Positions 32,540-40,579 of a stretch of DNA of 41,560 nucleotides are shown here, in pieces. The notes below the pieces were generated by a model that saw nothing but the letters and a program-made list of their open reading frames with translations, did no database searches and was not told where the DNA came from. The position numbers and the translations under genes were made by a program. Source of the stretch: an uncultured Bacilli bacterium (GTDB taxonomy: Bacteria; Bacillota_I; Bacilli_A; RF39; UBA660); assembly GCA_934101605.1 (NCBI GenBank), contig CAKORS010000001.1, positions 1 to 41,560 on the forward strand, in the 5' to 3' direction. The number at the start of each line of letters is the position of its first letter. Position 1 is the stretch's first letter.

Positions 32540-33208
32540 ATGGAGTTAGATTATTTATTAATTATTATATCTTTATTACTTACTGTAGGTGCTCAAATTC
32601 TTGTAAGTGTTAGATATTCTAAATATAAAAGTATAAAAAATAGTAAAGGTGTTAGTGGTTCAGAAGTTGCTATAGATATGTTAAAAGAACATGGACTTGA
32701 TGATATTTATGTTGTTGAGTGTAGAGGTAATCTTACTGATCATTATGACCCTAGTGGAAAGGTTATAAGACTTTCTAGTGATATTTTTCATGGAGAAAGT
32801 ATAGCATCTTTAGCAGTGGCAGCTCATGAGATTGGACATGCTATTCAATATAAAGAAGGAAATGTTTTAATTAAGATTAGAAGTTTTATATATCCTTTAG
32901 TATCTCTTGCATCAAATTTTAGTTATATAGCTATTTTATTAGGACTTATTTTAGGAATATTAGAGTTATTTTATGTTGGTGTTGCTTTATTTGCTATTAT
33001 TTTATTATTTCAACTTCTTACTTTACCAGTTGAGATAGATGCTTCTAAAAAAGCTATGAAAAATTTAAAGGTTAAATATTTAAGTGATAGAGAACTTGAT
33101 GGAGCACATTCTATGTTAGTTGCTGCTGCTATGACATATGTTGCATCTTTAGCAACTACTGTAATACAACTTATAAGACTTATATTAATGGGAAGCAGAA
33201 GAGATTAA
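32540..33208 (+). CDS. YugP-type membrane zinc metallopeptidase
   Basis: The YugP family (zinc peptidase type 2) are membrane metallopeptidases of unclear substrate. The 222 residues start with a membrane helix (3-22), then a soluble part with HDIYV-like signatures (SGSEVAIDML, VIRLSSDIFHG) and the zinc motif HEIGH (96-100). Two or three more helices follow (about 117-165 and 196-217). In other Firmicutes the gene is not always in this operon, so its insertion between cysS and mrnC is a local feature. SD GGAGG precedes the ATG, and the stop overlaps the next ATG (TAATG). Confidence 0.9.
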   Translation: MELDYLLIIISLLLTVGAQILVSVRYSKYKSIKNSKGVSGSEVAIDMLKEHGLDDIYVVECRGNLTDHYDPSGKVIRLSSDIFHGESIASLAVAAHEIGHAIQYKEGNVLIKIRSFIYPLVSLASNFSYIAILLGLILGILELFYVGVALFAIILLFQLLTLPVEIDASKKAMKNLKVKYLSDRELDGAHSMLVAAAMTYVASLATTVIQLIRLILMGSRRD

Positions 33209-33576
33209 TGAATTATAATATGTTGGTTTTAGCCTATATTGGGGATGCTTATTATGAATTATTAGTAAGAGATTATTTAATAGATTTAGGAATTTGTAAG
33301 GTTAATGATTTAAAGAATAAATCTTTAGAATTTGTTACAGCTACAAGACAAGCTTATTTTCTTACTAAGATTCTTGATATGCTAAGTGATGATGAAGTAG
33401 ATATAGTAAAAAAAGGTAGAAATACAAAGACGCATTCTAGAAGTAAAAGTTGTGATATAGTTACTTATAGACATGCAACTGCTTTTGAGTGTTTGATAGG
33501 TTATTTATATAAGAATAAAAAATTTAATAGGATAGAGGAAATATTTGCAAAAATAGTAGAAGTTAGTGGTGATTAG
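33208..33576 (+). CDS. mrnC: Mini-ribonuclease III
   Basis: Mini-III matures 23S rRNA ends in Firmicutes. It is an RNase III catalytic domain without the dsRNA-binding domain. The 122 residues show AYIGDAYYELLVRDYL (about 9-24), holding the catalytic Asp13 and Glu17 region, and a second helix set with AFECLIGYLY. The start shares one base with the upstream stop, and rlmB follows two bases after its stop. Confidence 0.94.
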   Translation: MNYNMLVLAYIGDAYYELLVRDYLIDLGICKVNDLKNKSLEFVTATRQAYFLTKILDMLSDDEVDIVKKGRNTKTHSRSKSCDIVTYRHATAFECLIGYLYKNKKFNRIEEIFAKIVEVSGD

Positions 33577-33578
33577 TT

Positions 33579-34271
33579 ATGTATGTTTATGGTAAGAATA
33601 GTTGTTATGAGGTATTAAAGGGATATAAAAACATTAAAAATATATATTTAGATAAAAATTTTAGTGATAAAAATATAATTTCTTTGATAGAAAATTTAAA
33701 TATTAAACCTATATTTGTTAATAAAATTCAATTAGATGAACTTGCAGATGGTAATCATCAGGGTATAATTGTAGATGTAGGAGAGTATAGGTATTGTAAT
33801 ATAGATGATATTATAAAGGAAAATGGTTTTATTGTAATACTTGATCATTTAGAGGATACACATAATTTTGGAGCTATAATAAGAACTTGTTTAGCTGCTG
33901 GTGTTGATGGAATAATAATTCCTAAAGATAGAAGTGTATCTGTTAATTCTACTGTTATGAAGACTAGTAGTGGAGCTTGCGTTAATATGAAAATTTGTAT
34001 GGTTACTAATATTAATCAGGCGATTAAGTATTTAAAAGATAAAGGTTATTGGATTGTTAGCACTGAGATGAATGGTGAACGTTATACTAATGTTGATTAT
34101 AAAGATGCGACTGCTTTAGTAATAGGTAATGAAGGTAAGGGTGTCTCAGAGTTAGTTAAAAAATCATCTGATTTTATAGTTTCTATTCCTATGAGTGGTA
34201 AAATTGAGAGTTTAAATGCTTCGGTTGCTGCTGGAATACTTATTTATGAGGTAATAAGACAAAGGTTGTAG
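33579..34271 (+). CDS. rlmB: 23S rRNA 2'-O-methyltransferase RlmB / TrmH family
   Basis: These SPOUT methyltransferases methylate ribose in rRNA or tRNA. RlmB acts on G2251 of 23S rRNA in E. coli. The 230 residues have the substrate-binding N-terminal part (YGKNSCYEVLKG, NHQGIIVDV) and the knot motifs LDHLEDTHNFGAIIRT, VIGNEGKGVSELV and SIPMSGKIESLNASVAAGI. The position between mrnC and the sigma gene matches Bacillus yacO. The exact target base is not visible from sequence. Confidence 0.93.
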   Translation: MYVYGKNSCYEVLKGYKNIKNIYLDKNFSDKNIISLIENLNIKPIFVNKIQLDELADGNHQGIIVDVGEYRYCNIDDIIKENGFIVILDHLEDTHNFGAIIRTCLAAGVDGIIIPKDRSVSVNSTVMKTSSGACVNMKICMVTNINQAIKYLKDKGYWIVSTEMNGERYTNVDYKDATALVIGNEGKGVSELVKKSSDFIVSIPMSGKIESLNASVAAGILIYEVIRQRL

Positions 34272-34279
34272 GAGGTTTA

Positions 34280-34852
34280 ATGAATTATAGAGACTATAAT
34301 GATTATGAACTATTGTATATGATAAAAGAAGATAATGAAGAAGCTATTAATATTATGATTTATAAGTATGATCCACTTGTAAAGAAGATAGCTTTTTCTT
34401 TTTATAATAATTTTAAAGGTGTATCTTTAGAGGATATGGTTCAAGAGGGAAGAGTTGCGTTATTTAATACTTTTTTATCTTATCAAGACAATTATAATGT
34501 TTTGTTTTATTCATATGCATATAAGGCTATAAAAAATGCTATATATAATTTGTGTAATAAAGCTTGTAGATATAAAAGAAAGAGTAATATTAATACAAGT
34601 GAACTAGATGTTTTATATGATGCTGGTTATGTTATTGATTATGAAAATATTATTATGGATATAGAGTATAGTAAAAAAATAGAATCTTTTAAAAATAGTC
34701 TTAAGTTTAGTGATTCTTTAATATTTGAGCTTAGATATAATGGTTTTTCTTATATGGATATTTCTATTTTGTTAGATATTAGTGTTAAAAAGGTTGATAA
34801 TACTATTTATGGGATTAAGAAAAAATTGAAGAAATATTTTGTTTTTAGTTAG
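34280..34852 (+). CDS. RNA polymerase sigma factor, SigH-like
   Basis: SigH of Bacillus starts the sporulation programme. The 190 residues show region 2 (DYELLYMIKEDNEEAINIMIYKY, then SLEDMVQEGRVALF and FYSYAYKAIKNAI) and region 4 (LSF-like FELRYNGFSYMDISILLDIS, then KKVDNTIYGIKKKLKK). Its place after rlmB is where sigH lies in Bacillus (rlmB-yacP-sigH); yacP is missing. It is shorter and more diverged than B. subtilis SigH (218), so the sporulation role is inferred from context. SD TAGGAGG precedes the ATG. Confidence 0.85.
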   Translation: MNYRDYNDYELLYMIKEDNEEAINIMIYKYDPLVKKIAFSFYNNFKGVSLEDMVQEGRVALFNTFLSYQDNYNVLFYSYAYKAIKNAIYNLCNKACRYKRKSNINTSELDVLYDAGYVIDYENIIMDIEYSKKIESFKNSLKFSDSLIFELRYNGFSYMDISILLDISVKKVDNTIYGIKKKLKKYFVFS

Positions 34853-34860
34853 TTATTTTA

Positions 34861-34888
34861 TTTACATATTAAGATTTTATGTTATAAT
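34861..34888 (+). promoter_or_regulatory. Sigma-A promoter of the 34909 unit
   Basis: TTTACA (34861-34866), 16 bases and TATAAT (34883-34888) with extended -10 TGT. The predicted start, about 34895, leaves a leader of only about 14 bases before the ATG at 34909. Confidence 0.75.
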
Positions 34889-34908
34889 GTTTATGATGGG
34901 TGACTAGT

Positions 34909-35529
34909 ATGAGTGATGTAATTTCGTTAAGAGAATTTATTGATAAAAAGGATGAAATAACGAGTGTTAAGGTTAACACTTTTTGTCGTTTAATGAAACA
35001 TGTTAGTGATGCTATTGAAAAGGATGAAAGATCTTTAATAAGAATTAATTTAGATGAAATTAAGATAAATATTAGAACTGGAGAAATTGTTTTACCTGAT
35101 AATTTATTTAATAATAATTATAGTGATAAGACTATTGCTGGTTTTAATACTGGTGTTAGCTTAATAGCTGATAGAAAATCATCTTTAGAACATAAAAGAA
35201 TATCATTTGCTTTAATGGTATTAGGATGGTATGCTAATCCAGACCATAGTGCTGTTATTAGTGATTTGGATGTTTTAGATAATTTTGATGTATATATGAG
35301 TAGAGTTCCTACTTGGTTGCAAGGTTTTTTTATATCTGTTTTTAGAAAGATGGATTATAGTGTTTCTTTTGGTGATTATTATAAAGATAATTTTACAGAT
35401 AAAGTTAAAAATACAATAGGTGATGCATTTAAAGAATATAATTTAAGTTCTGAACAACTTCAAAAAATAGAATCTTTAGTTGCAAAGACTACAAATAGAA
35501 TTATAAAGGAAGGTGAAGGTCTTGGCTAA
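34909..35529 (+). CDS. Soluble protein of unknown function, 206 residues
   Basis: I do not recognise it. ATG 34909 follows SD GGGTGA (34898-34903) and is preferred over GTG 34900. The protein has no signal or membrane helix. It starts SDVISLREFIDKKDEITSV, looks mostly helical and includes an aromatic middle (LGWYANPDHSAV, TWLQGFFISVF, about 107-145) and a glutamate- and lysine-rich C terminus. It overlaps the next gene and shares a transcript with it and an HD-domain gene. In Bacillus the genes rpmGB, secE and nusG occupy the space after sigH, so this is a lineage-specific replacement. Confidence 0.82.
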   Translation: MSDVISLREFIDKKDEITSVKVNTFCRLMKHVSDAIEKDERSLIRINLDEIKINIRTGEIVLPDNLFNNNYSDKTIAGFNTGVSLIADRKSSLEHKRISFALMVLGWYANPDHSAVISDLDVLDNFDVYMSRVPTWLQGFFISVFRKMDYSVSFGDYYKDNFTDKVKNTIGDAFKEYNLSSEQLQKIESLVAKTTNRIIKEGEGLG

Positions 35530-35896
35530 TTTTAGTAATGGAGAGCAAGAAATATTAGATAATTTAAATAGAGGTGTTTCTAATATAAAAGAAAGACTTA
35601 TGCCTGTTTTGAATAATAAAGATTTAGATAATAATTCTGTTAGTAACGAGATGGGAAAGGGAAAAGCTAGAGTTTTAATAAATGAAAATAATCCTTTTAA
35701 GCAGTATATTACAACACCTTTAAAGGAAGAAAAGGGTGATAATACTAGTTATAGTAATATAGCAAGTGGTGATAGTGATAGTTTCATTAATAACCAATCT
35801 GCTACTAGTTTTGTTGTTGTTATAATGGCTATTTTGACTTTTATATTAGTAAGTGTTATTCTAGGATATGGTTTATTTAATTTACTTAATTTATAG
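35522..35896 (+). CDS. Tail-anchored membrane protein of unknown function
   Basis: Not recognised. TTG 35522 is the best start, because SD AAGGAAGGTGA lies 6-11 bases before it. GTG 35513 lies inside that SD. About 124 residues: a polar, Asn-rich, probably disordered N-terminal part of about 90 residues, then one membrane helix at the C-terminal end (SFVVVIMAILTFILVSVILG, about 97-116). The end is cytoplasmic-anchor-like with few residues outside. The start overlaps the stop of the gene at 34909 by 8 bases, so the two products are probably made together and may interact. Confidence 0.75.
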   Translation: MANFSNGEQEILDNLNRGVSNIKERLMPVLNNKDLDNNSVSNEMGKGKARVLINENNPFKQYITTPLKEEKGDNTSYSNIASGDSDSFINNQSATSFVVVIMAILTFILVSVILGYGLFNLLNL

Positions 35897-35914
35897 CTTT
35901 ATTTGGGGGAAATT

Positions 35915-36475
35915 ATGAATAACAACTTAATGATGGTTTTGTGCAGGCAAAATTTACTTGATTATAAAAGTTTTGATGAATGGTTTAATATAGTAAAACC
36001 TGTTTTAAATAATGAAGAGTTTTTGAAAAGAAAATTTTTTTTACATCATAAAACTCAGAGTCTTTATGAACATTCTTTGTTAGTATCTGTTATTTCTTAT
36101 AAACTTGCTGTTAGATTTCATGGTGATAGAAGAAATTGTGCTTTGGCTGGATTATTACATGATTTTTATACAAGAGCATGGTTATATTCTAGAGGACTAG
36201 AAAAATTAGATGAAAAATATAGATATAATTTTATAGGTAATAATGGAAAACATTCTTTTTTTAAGAAACATGGTTTTACACATCCTTTATCAGCAGTTAA
36301 TAATTCTTTAGAATATTTTCCTTGGTTAGTAAATAAAAGAATAATTAACGCTATTGCAACTCATATGTTTCCGCTTTCTTTGTTTACAAGTTATAAAATA
36401 CCTAAATATAAAGAAAGTTTTATAGTTTCTTTAGCGGATAAAATAGTTACTTTTAGAAAACTTGCTATTTTTTAA
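35915..36475 (+). CDS. HD-domain phosphohydrolase family protein
   Basis: HD proteins are metal-dependent phosphohydrolases, often on nucleotides. ATG 35915 follows SD GGGGGA. The 186 residues carry a first histidine in LYEHSLLV (about 51), the HD pair in AGLLHDFY (about 84-85), then HGFTHPLSAVNNS and ATHMFPLS, and SLADKIV near the end with the last metal Asp. This pattern fits a widespread Firmicutes HD family, but the substrate is unknown. It is the third gene of the 34909 transcript and ends in a terminator. Confidence 0.85.
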   Translation: MNNNLMMVLCRQNLLDYKSFDEWFNIVKPVLNNEEFLKRKFFLHHKTQSLYEHSLLVSVISYKLAVRFHGDRRNCALAGLLHDFYTRAWLYSRGLEKLDEKYRYNFIGNNGKHSFFKKHGFTHPLSAVNNSLEYFPWLVNKRIINAIATHMFPLSLFTSYKIPKYKESFIVSLADKIVTFRKLAIF

Positions 36476-36476
36476 T

Positions 36477-36506
36477 AAATAATGAGAAATCATTATTTTT
36501 ATTTTT
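36477..36506 (+). terminator. Intrinsic terminator after the HD-domain gene
   Basis: The 9-bp perfect stem AAATAATGA/TCATTATTT with GAAA loop is followed by T-rich sequence. Confidence 0.85.
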
Positions 36507-36573
36507 GATAAATTTTGTTATTATTTTATTTATATATGTGATAAAATATATGTATAAACAAGGAGGATTTGAT

Positions 36574-39069
36574 ATGGCATTTTTAAAAAGATTGTTTGAT
36601 CATGAATATAAAGAATTAAAAAGATTTTGTGATATAGCAGATAAAATAGAGGAACTTGATGAAGAATATGGAAAATTAAGTGATGAAGAATTAAAACATA
36701 AAACTATTGAGTTAAAGGAAGAGCTTAAGAATGGAAAAACTGTTGATGATATAGTTGTTCCTGCTTTTGCTACTGCAAGAGAAGCTTGTTATAGAGTTAT
36801 TGGAGAAAAACCTTATTATGTTCAATTACTTGGTGGACTTGCTTTACATTATGGTAATATAGCAGAGATGAAGACTGGAGAAGGTAAAACTTTAACTAGT
36901 GTTTTACCAGCTTATTTGAATGCTTTAGCAGGAAAAGGAGTTCACATTATAACAGTAAATGAGTATTTATCTGGACGTGATGCTGAATGGATGGGAGAAA
37001 TTCATAGATTTTTAGGACTTACAGTTGGACTTAATCTTAGAGAGCTTTCTCCTAAAGAAAAAAGAGAACAATATGATTGTGATATATTATATACTACAAA
37101 TAATGAATTAGGATTTGATTATTTAAGAGATAATATGGCTGTAAGAAGAGAAGATAGAGTTCAACAAAGAGGACTTAATTATGCGATTATAGATGAGGTT
37201 GATTCTGTTCTTATTGATGAGGCTAGAACTCCGCTTATTATTTCTGGTGGATTTTTAGAAAGTAAAGGTTTATATTTAGATACTGATAGATTTGCTAAGA
37301 GCTTAAAAAAAGATCAAGATTTTAGTTATGATGAAAAAACTAAGAGAGTTAATTTAAATGAAGTAGGAATTACTAAGGCTGAAAAATATTTTAATGTTAG
37401 TAATTTATATGATGTTGATAATGCTACTTTAGTTCATTTTTTAAACCAAGCTTTGCAAGCTAATTTTAGTATGAAAAATGATGTTGATTATGTTGTTAAA
37501 GATGGAAAAGTTGTAATAGTAGATCAATTTACTGGTCGTTTAATGCCAGGACGTGCATTTAGTGATGGATTACATCAAGCGATTGAGGCTAAAGAAGGTG
37601 TTGAAATACAACAAGAAACTAAAACTCTTGCTACTATTACTTTCCAAAATTTATTTAGAATGTATAATAAATTATCTGGAATGACAGGAACAGCTAAAAC
37701 AGAAGAAGAGGAATTTAGAAATATTTATAATATGTATGTTATTACTATTCCTACTAATAAACCTGTAATAAGAAAAGATATGGCTGATATTATTTATCCT
37801 AATAAGAAGAGTAAATATAATGCTATAGTTGATGAAATTGCAAAAAGACATGAAACTGGGCAGCCTGTTTTAGTTGGAACTATTGCGATTGAAACTTCAG
37901 AAGAGATTAGTGCGCTTTTAAAGAAACGTGGAATTAAACATGAAGTTTTAAATGCTAAAAATCATGCAAGAGAAGCTGAAATTATTAAAAATGCTGGATG
38001 TAAAGGCGCTGTTACTATAGCTACTAATATGGCTGGACGTGGAACAGATATTAAGCTTGGAGAAGGTGTTAAAGAGTTAGGAGGTTTATGTGTAATAGGT
38101 ACTGAAAGACATGAATCTCGAAGAATAGATAACCAATTAAGAGGACGTTCTGGAAGACAAGGTGATCCTGGATATACGCAATTTTATATATCTATGGATG
38201 ATGATTTAATGGTTAGATTTGGATCTGATCGTATAAAATCTATTTTAGAAAGTACTGGAATGGATGAAGGACTTGCTATAAGAAGTAAGATGTTCTCTAA
38301 TAGTGTTCAAAGCGCTCAGAAACGTGTTGAAGGAAATAACTTTGATATGCGTAAGACAGTTTTAGAGTATGATGATGTTATGAATAATCAAAGAGAGATT
38401 ATTTATAAAAAAAGAAATGAAATATTAGATCAAGATTCTATTCATGAAATGGTTTTAAAATCTATGTATAATCATATAGCTGATATGGTTGATCCTTATT
38501 ATGAAAATAATACAATTTCTACAGATGATTTAGATTTAATTGTTGAATATGTTAATTCAAATTTACTTAGAAAAAATATTTCTAAAGATATATTAGATGG
38601 AAAAACTAATGATGAGGTTATTGATATTATTTATGACTTAGCTGTTAAGGAATATGAAAATAAGATTAAGGATATTCCAGAGGAAATTATTAATGAATTT
38701 GAAAAAGCTATTAGTTTAAATGTTATTGATAAATATTGGATGGAACAAATCAATACTATGTCTCATTTAAGAGAAGGTATTATATTAAGACAATATGCTC
38801 AAGATAATCCATTAAGAGCTTATACAACTGAAGGTTTTGAATTATTTGATAAGATGCTAGAAAATATTGATAAAAATATCACTTTATATTTATTAAAAGC
38901 TCAAATAACTCAAAATATTGAAAGAAAAGAAATTGCTAAAAACAAAATGACTAATAATAAAGATACTACAAGGGCAAATGTTAAAAAGGAAAAGAAGATT
39001 AAAATAGGAAGAAATGATCCTTGTCCTTGTGGCTCTGGTAAGAAGTACAAACAATGCTGTGGTAAATAG
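36574..39069 (+). CDS. secA: Preprotein translocase ATPase SecA
   Basis: SecA drives protein export through SecYEG. ATG 36574 follows SD AAGGAGG. An apparent extension back to 36505 has no SD and is rejected. The 831 residues hold the Walker A GEGKT (102-106), the DEVDSVLIDEARTPL stretch (about 207), the preprotein-binding domain, the second nucleotide fold (GRGTDIKLGEGV, HESRRIDNQLRGRSGRQGD), and a C-terminal zinc finger CPCGSGKKYKQCC for SecB or ribosome contact. An extended -10 TGATAAAAT (36539-36547) is a likely promoter. Confidence 0.97.
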   Translation: MAFLKRLFDHEYKELKRFCDIADKIEELDEEYGKLSDEELKHKTIELKEELKNGKTVDDIVVPAFATAREACYRVIGEKPYYVQLLGGLALHYGNIAEMKTGEGKTLTSVLPAYLNALAGKGVHIITVNEYLSGRDAEWMGEIHRFLGLTVGLNLRELSPKEKREQYDCDILYTTNNELGFDYLRDNMAVRREDRVQQRGLNYAIIDEVDSVLIDEARTPLIISGGFLESKGLYLDTDRFAKSLKKDQDFSYDEKTKRVNLNEVGITKAEKYFNVSNLYDVDNATLVHFLNQALQANFSMKNDVDYVVKDGKVVIVDQFTGRLMPGRAFSDGLHQAIEAKEGVEIQQETKTLATITFQNLFRMYNKLSGMTGTAKTEEEEFRNIYNMYVITIPTNKPVIRKDMADIIYPNKKSKYNAIVDEIAKRHETGQPVLVGTIAIETSEEISALLKKRGIKHEVLNAKNHAREAEIIKNAGCKGAVTIATNMAGRGTDIKLGEGVKELGGLCVIGTERHESRRIDNQLRGRSGRQGDPGYTQFYISMDDDLMVRFGSDRIKSILESTGMDEGLAIRSKMFSNSVQSAQKRVEGNNFDMRKTVLEYDDVMNNQREIIYKKRNEILDQDSIHEMVLKSMYNHIADMVDPYYENNTISTDDLDLIVEYVNSNLLRKNISKDILDGKTNDEVIDIIYDLAVKEYENKIKDIPEEIINEFEKAISLNVIDKYWMEQINTMSHLREGIILRQYAQDNPLRAYTTEGFELFDKMLENIDKNITLYLLKAQITQNIERKEIAKNKMTNNKDTTRANVKKEKKIKIGRNDPCPCGSGKKYKQCCGK

Positions 39070-39235
39070 CTTATTTTATAAGGGCTTGTACAATTGGAAT
39101 TAGTCAAAAAACCACTAAATTGTGTGCAAAAACACTAAATTGTGTGCAATTTGTGTGCGAAAAATAAAAAATCATGTACACAAATTCATTTAACCCATAT
39201 AAATAAAGGGTTTGTGTTATCCACACAAAATCATG
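39070..39235. repeat. Iteron-like repeats, inverted repeats and a DnaA-box match downstream of secA
   Basis: This is most of a 370-base gap without a convincing gene. CACTAAATTGTGTGCAA occurs twice in tandem (39113-39129, 39133-39149, 20-bp period). TTGTGTGC occurs at 39120, 39140 and 39151, so spacings are 20 and 11 bp. Inverted copies of TTTGTGT lie at 39178-39184 and 39223-39229. AATTTGTGT/ACACAAATT forms an inverted repeat (39148-39186). TTATCCACA (39217-39225), an exact DnaA-box consensus, lies in a hairpin TTTGTGT/ACACAAA. An AACCC/GGGTT pair lies at 39192-39212. Its role is unknown. Confidence 0.6.
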
Positions 39236-39261
39236 AAATCAACATTCGTGTTGATTTTTTT
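39236..39261 (+). terminator. UUCG-loop terminator in the gap after secA
   Basis: The 9-bp perfect stem AAATCAACA/TGTTGATTT with loop TTCG is followed by T to 39261. It is the first good terminator after secA and would give that message a 3' end of about 170 bases. A second hairpin, CCTCTAAA/TTTAGAGG (39265-39283), follows. Confidence 0.85.
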
Positions 39262-39410
39262 CGTCCTCTAAAAGATTTAGAGGAAGAAAAATTTATGGCA
39301 CAAGTGAACATCATAAAATTAATCAAAAATTAAATTCAGTCAGAAGTAATTTTTAATATAATAAAATTTAATGAAATTTATGTTGATTTAATAAAACCAG
39401 TAATATTAAA

Positions 39411-39419
39411 TGATATAAT
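39411..39419 (+). promoter_or_regulatory. Extended -10 promoter of the WYL regulator
   Basis: TGATATAAT (TATAAT 39414-39419) lies 21 bases before the ATG at 39440. No clear -35 is found; the rest of 39284-39410 is AT-rich and I see nothing else in it. Confidence 0.5.
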
Positions 39420-39439
39420 GAAATAAAGGAAGTGAAAAG

Positions 39440-40030
39440 ATGGGCAAAGTATCAAATGCTATTCAAATGTTAAACTATTTGAATACAGGGAATAAATATA
39501 CCGTAAAGGAACTATCAGAAAAAATAGGTATTACTGAACGTATGGTTAGATATTATAAAGTAGAATTAGAACAAGCAGGAATTCCAATAGAAACATTTAT
39601 GGGACCGAATGGAGGATATTACATACTAAATATCAAAAATCAGTATAACCATTTTAATAAATATGATCTTCAATTATTAGAAAATGTTAATATGCTGTTA
39701 GAAAAATTAGGATATGAAGATATTGTAAAATATAAAAGATTAATTAATAAAATTAAATTTGCAAGTGATGTAGAGGAGGAAAAGAGTAAATATTTTTTGG
39801 ATAATGGGACTAATGGTAAATCTGTATTATATTTTACTTTAAATGATGCAATTTCAAATAAAAAACCACTAAAAATATTATATAGGAATTTAAAACAAGA
39901 ATGGCAAGAAAGAATAATTCATCCTTTACAAATATTTAATTATGATAATAAATTTTACGTAACAGCATATTGCGAACTTAGGGATGATATTAGACATTTT
40001 GAAATAGATAGAATAAAGTTAAATAATTAA
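39440..40030 (+). CDS. HTH and WYL domain transcriptional regulator
   Basis: WYL proteins pair a winged helix with a ligand-sensing WYL domain, and often control metabolic, DNA-damage or defence genes. The 196 residues have an N-terminal HTH (about 5-55, TVKELSEKIGITERMVRYYKVELEQAG region, then GPNGGYYI as the wing) and a C-terminal WYL domain (about 135-196: KILYRN, ERIIHPLQIF, FYVTAYCELRDDIRHFEIDRI). It stops directly after WYL and lacks the WCX extension that most 300-residue members have. SD AAAGGAAGTG precedes the ATG. It probably controls the two HAD genes that follow, but this is inferred from position. Confidence 0.85.
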   Translation: MGKVSNAIQMLNYLNTGNKYTVKELSEKIGITERMVRYYKVELEQAGIPIETFMGPNGGYYILNIKNQYNHFNKYDLQLLENVNMLLEKLGYEDIVKYKRLINKIKFASDVEEEKSKYFLDNGTNGKSVLYFTLNDAISNKKPLKILYRNLKQEWQERIIHPLQIFNYDNKFYVTAYCELRDDIRHFEIDRIKLNN

Positions 40031-40090
40031 TAATTTAGACATAATATTGCCTATATATGCGGTATAATAGATTTATGAGAGGTGATATTT

Positions 40091-40570
40091 ATGTCTAATC
40101 AAAAAAAATTTATTGATTTTGACGGAGTAATATTTGATACAGAAAAAAGAGTTGTTGAAAGAAAAGATCAGAACCCTGATATAAGTTGGGATGCATTTTT
40201 TGAAAAACTAGATTGGTTTGAATTACTAGATGAATCAAAAGTAATCAATAACGCTATTGATTATATTTTAGAGGGACAAGCCAAATCTAAACAACTTTCT
40301 ATTTTAACTAAAATACATACTTTGGTTGAGATGGAAGCAAAAGCAAAAGCATTAAGGAGTAGAAAAGTAGAAGTACCAATTTTGTTTGTTCCACCACATG
40401 TGAAAAAAAGCCAAATATATTTACCAAATAATGGAGAAATTTTAATTGATGATAGTATTAAAAATTTAATTGATTGGGAACAAAAAGGAGGAACAAGTAT
40501 TTATTTTAATGAAGATTTAGATTCTATTAGTCAGTTTGAAACTGTAAAAACTTTGAGCAAAATTTTATAG
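40091..40570 (+). CDS. HAD-superfamily hydrolase, 5'-nucleotidase-like
   Basis: HAD enzymes transfer phosphate through an aspartate. ATG 40091 follows SD GAGGTGA; the frame from 40082 is rejected. The 159 residues have motif I DFDGVIFDTE (Asp9, Asp11) at the very N terminus, a helical middle and motif IV-like ILIDDSIKNLIDW (about 117-129), which resembles NT5C-type deoxynucleotidases. Motif II is probably in LSILTKIHT (about 76). The substrate is unknown. TATAAT at 40063-40068 is a possible -10. The next gene starts 9 bases after the stop, so the two form an operon. Confidence 0.78.
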   Translation: MSNQKKFIDFDGVIFDTEKRVVERKDQNPDISWDAFFEKLDWFELLDESKVINNAIDYILEGQAKSKQLSILTKIHTLVEMEAKAKALRSRKVEVPILFVPPHVKKSQIYLPNNGEILIDDSIKNLIDWEQKGGTSIYFNEDLDSISQFETVKTLSKIL

Positions 40571-40579
40571 GAGGTTATT

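Noticed and set aside
36505..36573. N-terminal extension of SecA
   Set aside because: It covers the promoter region and lacks an SD; AAGGAGG points to ATG 36574.
39217..39225. Chromosomal oriC at the DnaA-box match
   Set aside because: A single exact box is not enough, and the gene order puts oriC near dnaA to the left of recF. It is kept only as part of the repeat array.
39142..39333. A 63-codon frame after secA
   Set aside because: It has no SD, starts at GTG inside the repeat array, runs through the UUCG terminator and the second hairpin, and resembles no protein I know. A decayed gene fragment cannot be excluded for its last 30 codons.
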